The position numbers and the translations under genes were made by a program. From assembly GCA_003255025.1 (NCBI GenBank), contig QANY01005060.1, positions 124,001 to 188,000 on the forward strand: DNA of 64,000 bases, in the 5' to 3' direction. The notes under the pieces were generated by a model. It saw only the letters and a list, made by a program, of their open reading frames with translations. It was not told where the DNA came from and made no database searches. Numbering within the stretch: position 1 is the stretch's first letter; each line of letters begins with the position of its first letter. Of the stretch, positions 62,593 through 64,000 are shown in pieces. The stretch comes from Datisca glomerata (taxonomy: Eukaryota; Streptophyta; Magnoliopsida; Cucurbitales; Datiscaceae).

Positions 62593-64000
62593 CCTCTAAA
62601 TGCAGGGTAAACCAATCACTAAATGCAGCAAGAAGGTATTTAAAGTGGGCCCGTACATGTTGCAGGACCCAGTAGAAGTGAAAGATGAGCATTTAGTGGA
62701 GTATATTTTTGAGAAATGATTAGAGGATAGGTAGTAGTCACACTAATCTAACCAAATTTGACACACCATCACGGCCAAATTTTGATTAAGTTTGTCTTTT
62801 ATATGTCTTTTGCAGTGAGATTCTCGTTAGACATTCTGGCCTCCATGCTAAACGGGGGGAGATTCAAAGACTCTCAGTCTAGAAAATTGGTTTGGCCCGG
62901 ACCTTATAGACTTGTTTGTCAACATTTTGACCTTGGAGGCTCGTCGTGCGTCGATTAGCAACTTATTCTGGTTTCTTCCCATGTTTTTTGTTATGAGTAT
63001 CTACTACTCAGTATCATCCCTATTTTAGGTTTATATGTACGTTGTGTATTATTTTTTTGTTGTGCCACTGCGGAGTCAATGTGTTTCAAAACTAGTTTAG
63101 CTTCCTAATTTTGTAAGGAAACATAAGATCGTGGATAGATACGCGCCAACGCTTGAGCTAGAAACTATGGTAAAAAAATTTAATGTAGTTAAGATATTAA
63201 ATGTTGACTTAGTATTATTGTGTAATCTAGATCTGTATTCTGGTACACGATGGTCAAGATCATTGGTTTATGGCCAAGATCTCCATCATGGACGAGGAAG
63301 TCACTGTATGGGACACCTTGCTAGATGGACGACTTAACACGGGACAGACCGAAAATGTAAAAAAATTGTATGTTCTTACCCCTCATCATGACTTGTAATT
63401 TGTCTTATAGCATGTGTGATTTTGACATTGATTACCTTTTTTATATTTTTTGAATGAAATTATAGTTAGAAGGTATGGACTTGATATTTAGGCCTAAGCT
63501 CAAAGATTTGTTGTCCCCGCTAACAACCTTATCTTCATTCAAAATTGCAAGGCCGCCCCAAGTGGTCACCCAATGAAATGAGTAAGTTCACTGATCGCAA
63601 ATTTGTTTGGGCTTCCTTCACCCTTTAATGATGCACTTATTATTACGTCGTCGATTATCATTCCCAGGTAATTTTTCAAATATTGTTTACATTTTGTTAA
63701 ACTCGAGAGCTTTGTTTTTTGTTTGTTATAGTTTCGGGTTCTTTTAGTTCTATAATTGGGAATTTTCATATTTGTTTGGGTTTGCTCATTTGCGGTTGTC
63801 ATTACTGGTTATTTGTTAGGGTTCTTTTAGTTATGTAATTAGGATTTTTCTAATTCTTTTGGACTTGCTCGTTTGTGGCTGTCAGTATTGAATTTGTTGA
63901 GGTGTTTGGTGAATATTCAAGCCTTAGAGCATCCCGTTTTCTATTTTGTTTTAGTTGAGAACTTTTAATTATGTAATTGAGATTTTTCTAATTGTTGTGG
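62593..64000 (+). repeat. Direct repeat copy 2 (runs to the window end)
   Basis: This is the second copy of 60701-62063. After about 63954 (TTGTTTTAG) it continues with TTGAGAACTTTTAATTATG, whereas copy 1 has the N and unrelated sequence. Confidence 0.9.

Overview
This is nuclear DNA from a flowering plant, most likely a eudicot. The evidence is AT-rich sequence, GT-AG introns, class III peroxidase and BELL homeobox genes of plant type, Ty1/copia and Athila-type Ty3/gypsy retrotransposons, an endogenous caulimovirid-like sequence and a nuclear tRNA-Leu. The species cannot be told from the sequence alone.

Layout. From 1 to about 27 kb I see no convincing host gene; this part is layered transposons. 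A decayed copia element (1645-7639, minus strand) sits between two diverged inverted repeats (1116-1252 and 8921-9068) that look like the ends of an older DNA transposon. Inside this copia element a 313-315 bp piece of the integrase gene is present five times in tandem. A second copia element (14140-26550, minus strand, target duplication AATGA) is split by an Athila-type gypsy element (17552-26021), and one junction of that insertion carries a large deletion.

From 27 to 60 kb there are five intact-looking host protein genes, for which I assembled exons by GT-AG sites and reading frame: a BELL-type homeodomain gene (28084-29657, +, 412 aa), a secreted class III peroxidase (36092-38483, +, 349 aa), the 26S proteasome ATPase subunit RPT4 (42343-45340, +, 398 aa), a TLC-domain membrane protein (45877-47999, minus, 226 aa, convergent with RPT4 and carrying an assembly gap in intron 1), and a Rossmann-fold epimerase-like protein (55388-58614, +, 358 aa). 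A tRNA-Leu(UAA) lies at 60213-60299. These genes do not form a pathway; they are ordinary single plant genes separated by mobile DNA.

Between the host genes lie a Tourist-like MITE (30173-30493), pieces of a non-LTR RNase H domain split by inserted DNA (31000-33644), a rearranged caulimovirid-like insertion (about 38803-41801), and a large non-coding LTR element full of minisatellites (50023 to about 55337). The last one appears to have inserted about 50 bp before the start codon of the Rossmann-fold gene. The final 3.3 kb is a near-identical direct duplication of unknown sequence with a 1892 bp offset; a single N marks the exact place where the two copies stop matching, so an assembly error is possible.

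I found no CRISPR array, operon or bacterial feature. The observations most worth following up are the minisatellite-rich LTR element at the Rossmann-fold gene, the rearranged pararetroviral locus, the five-fold integrase array and the duplicated splice-acceptor region in the peroxidase intron.
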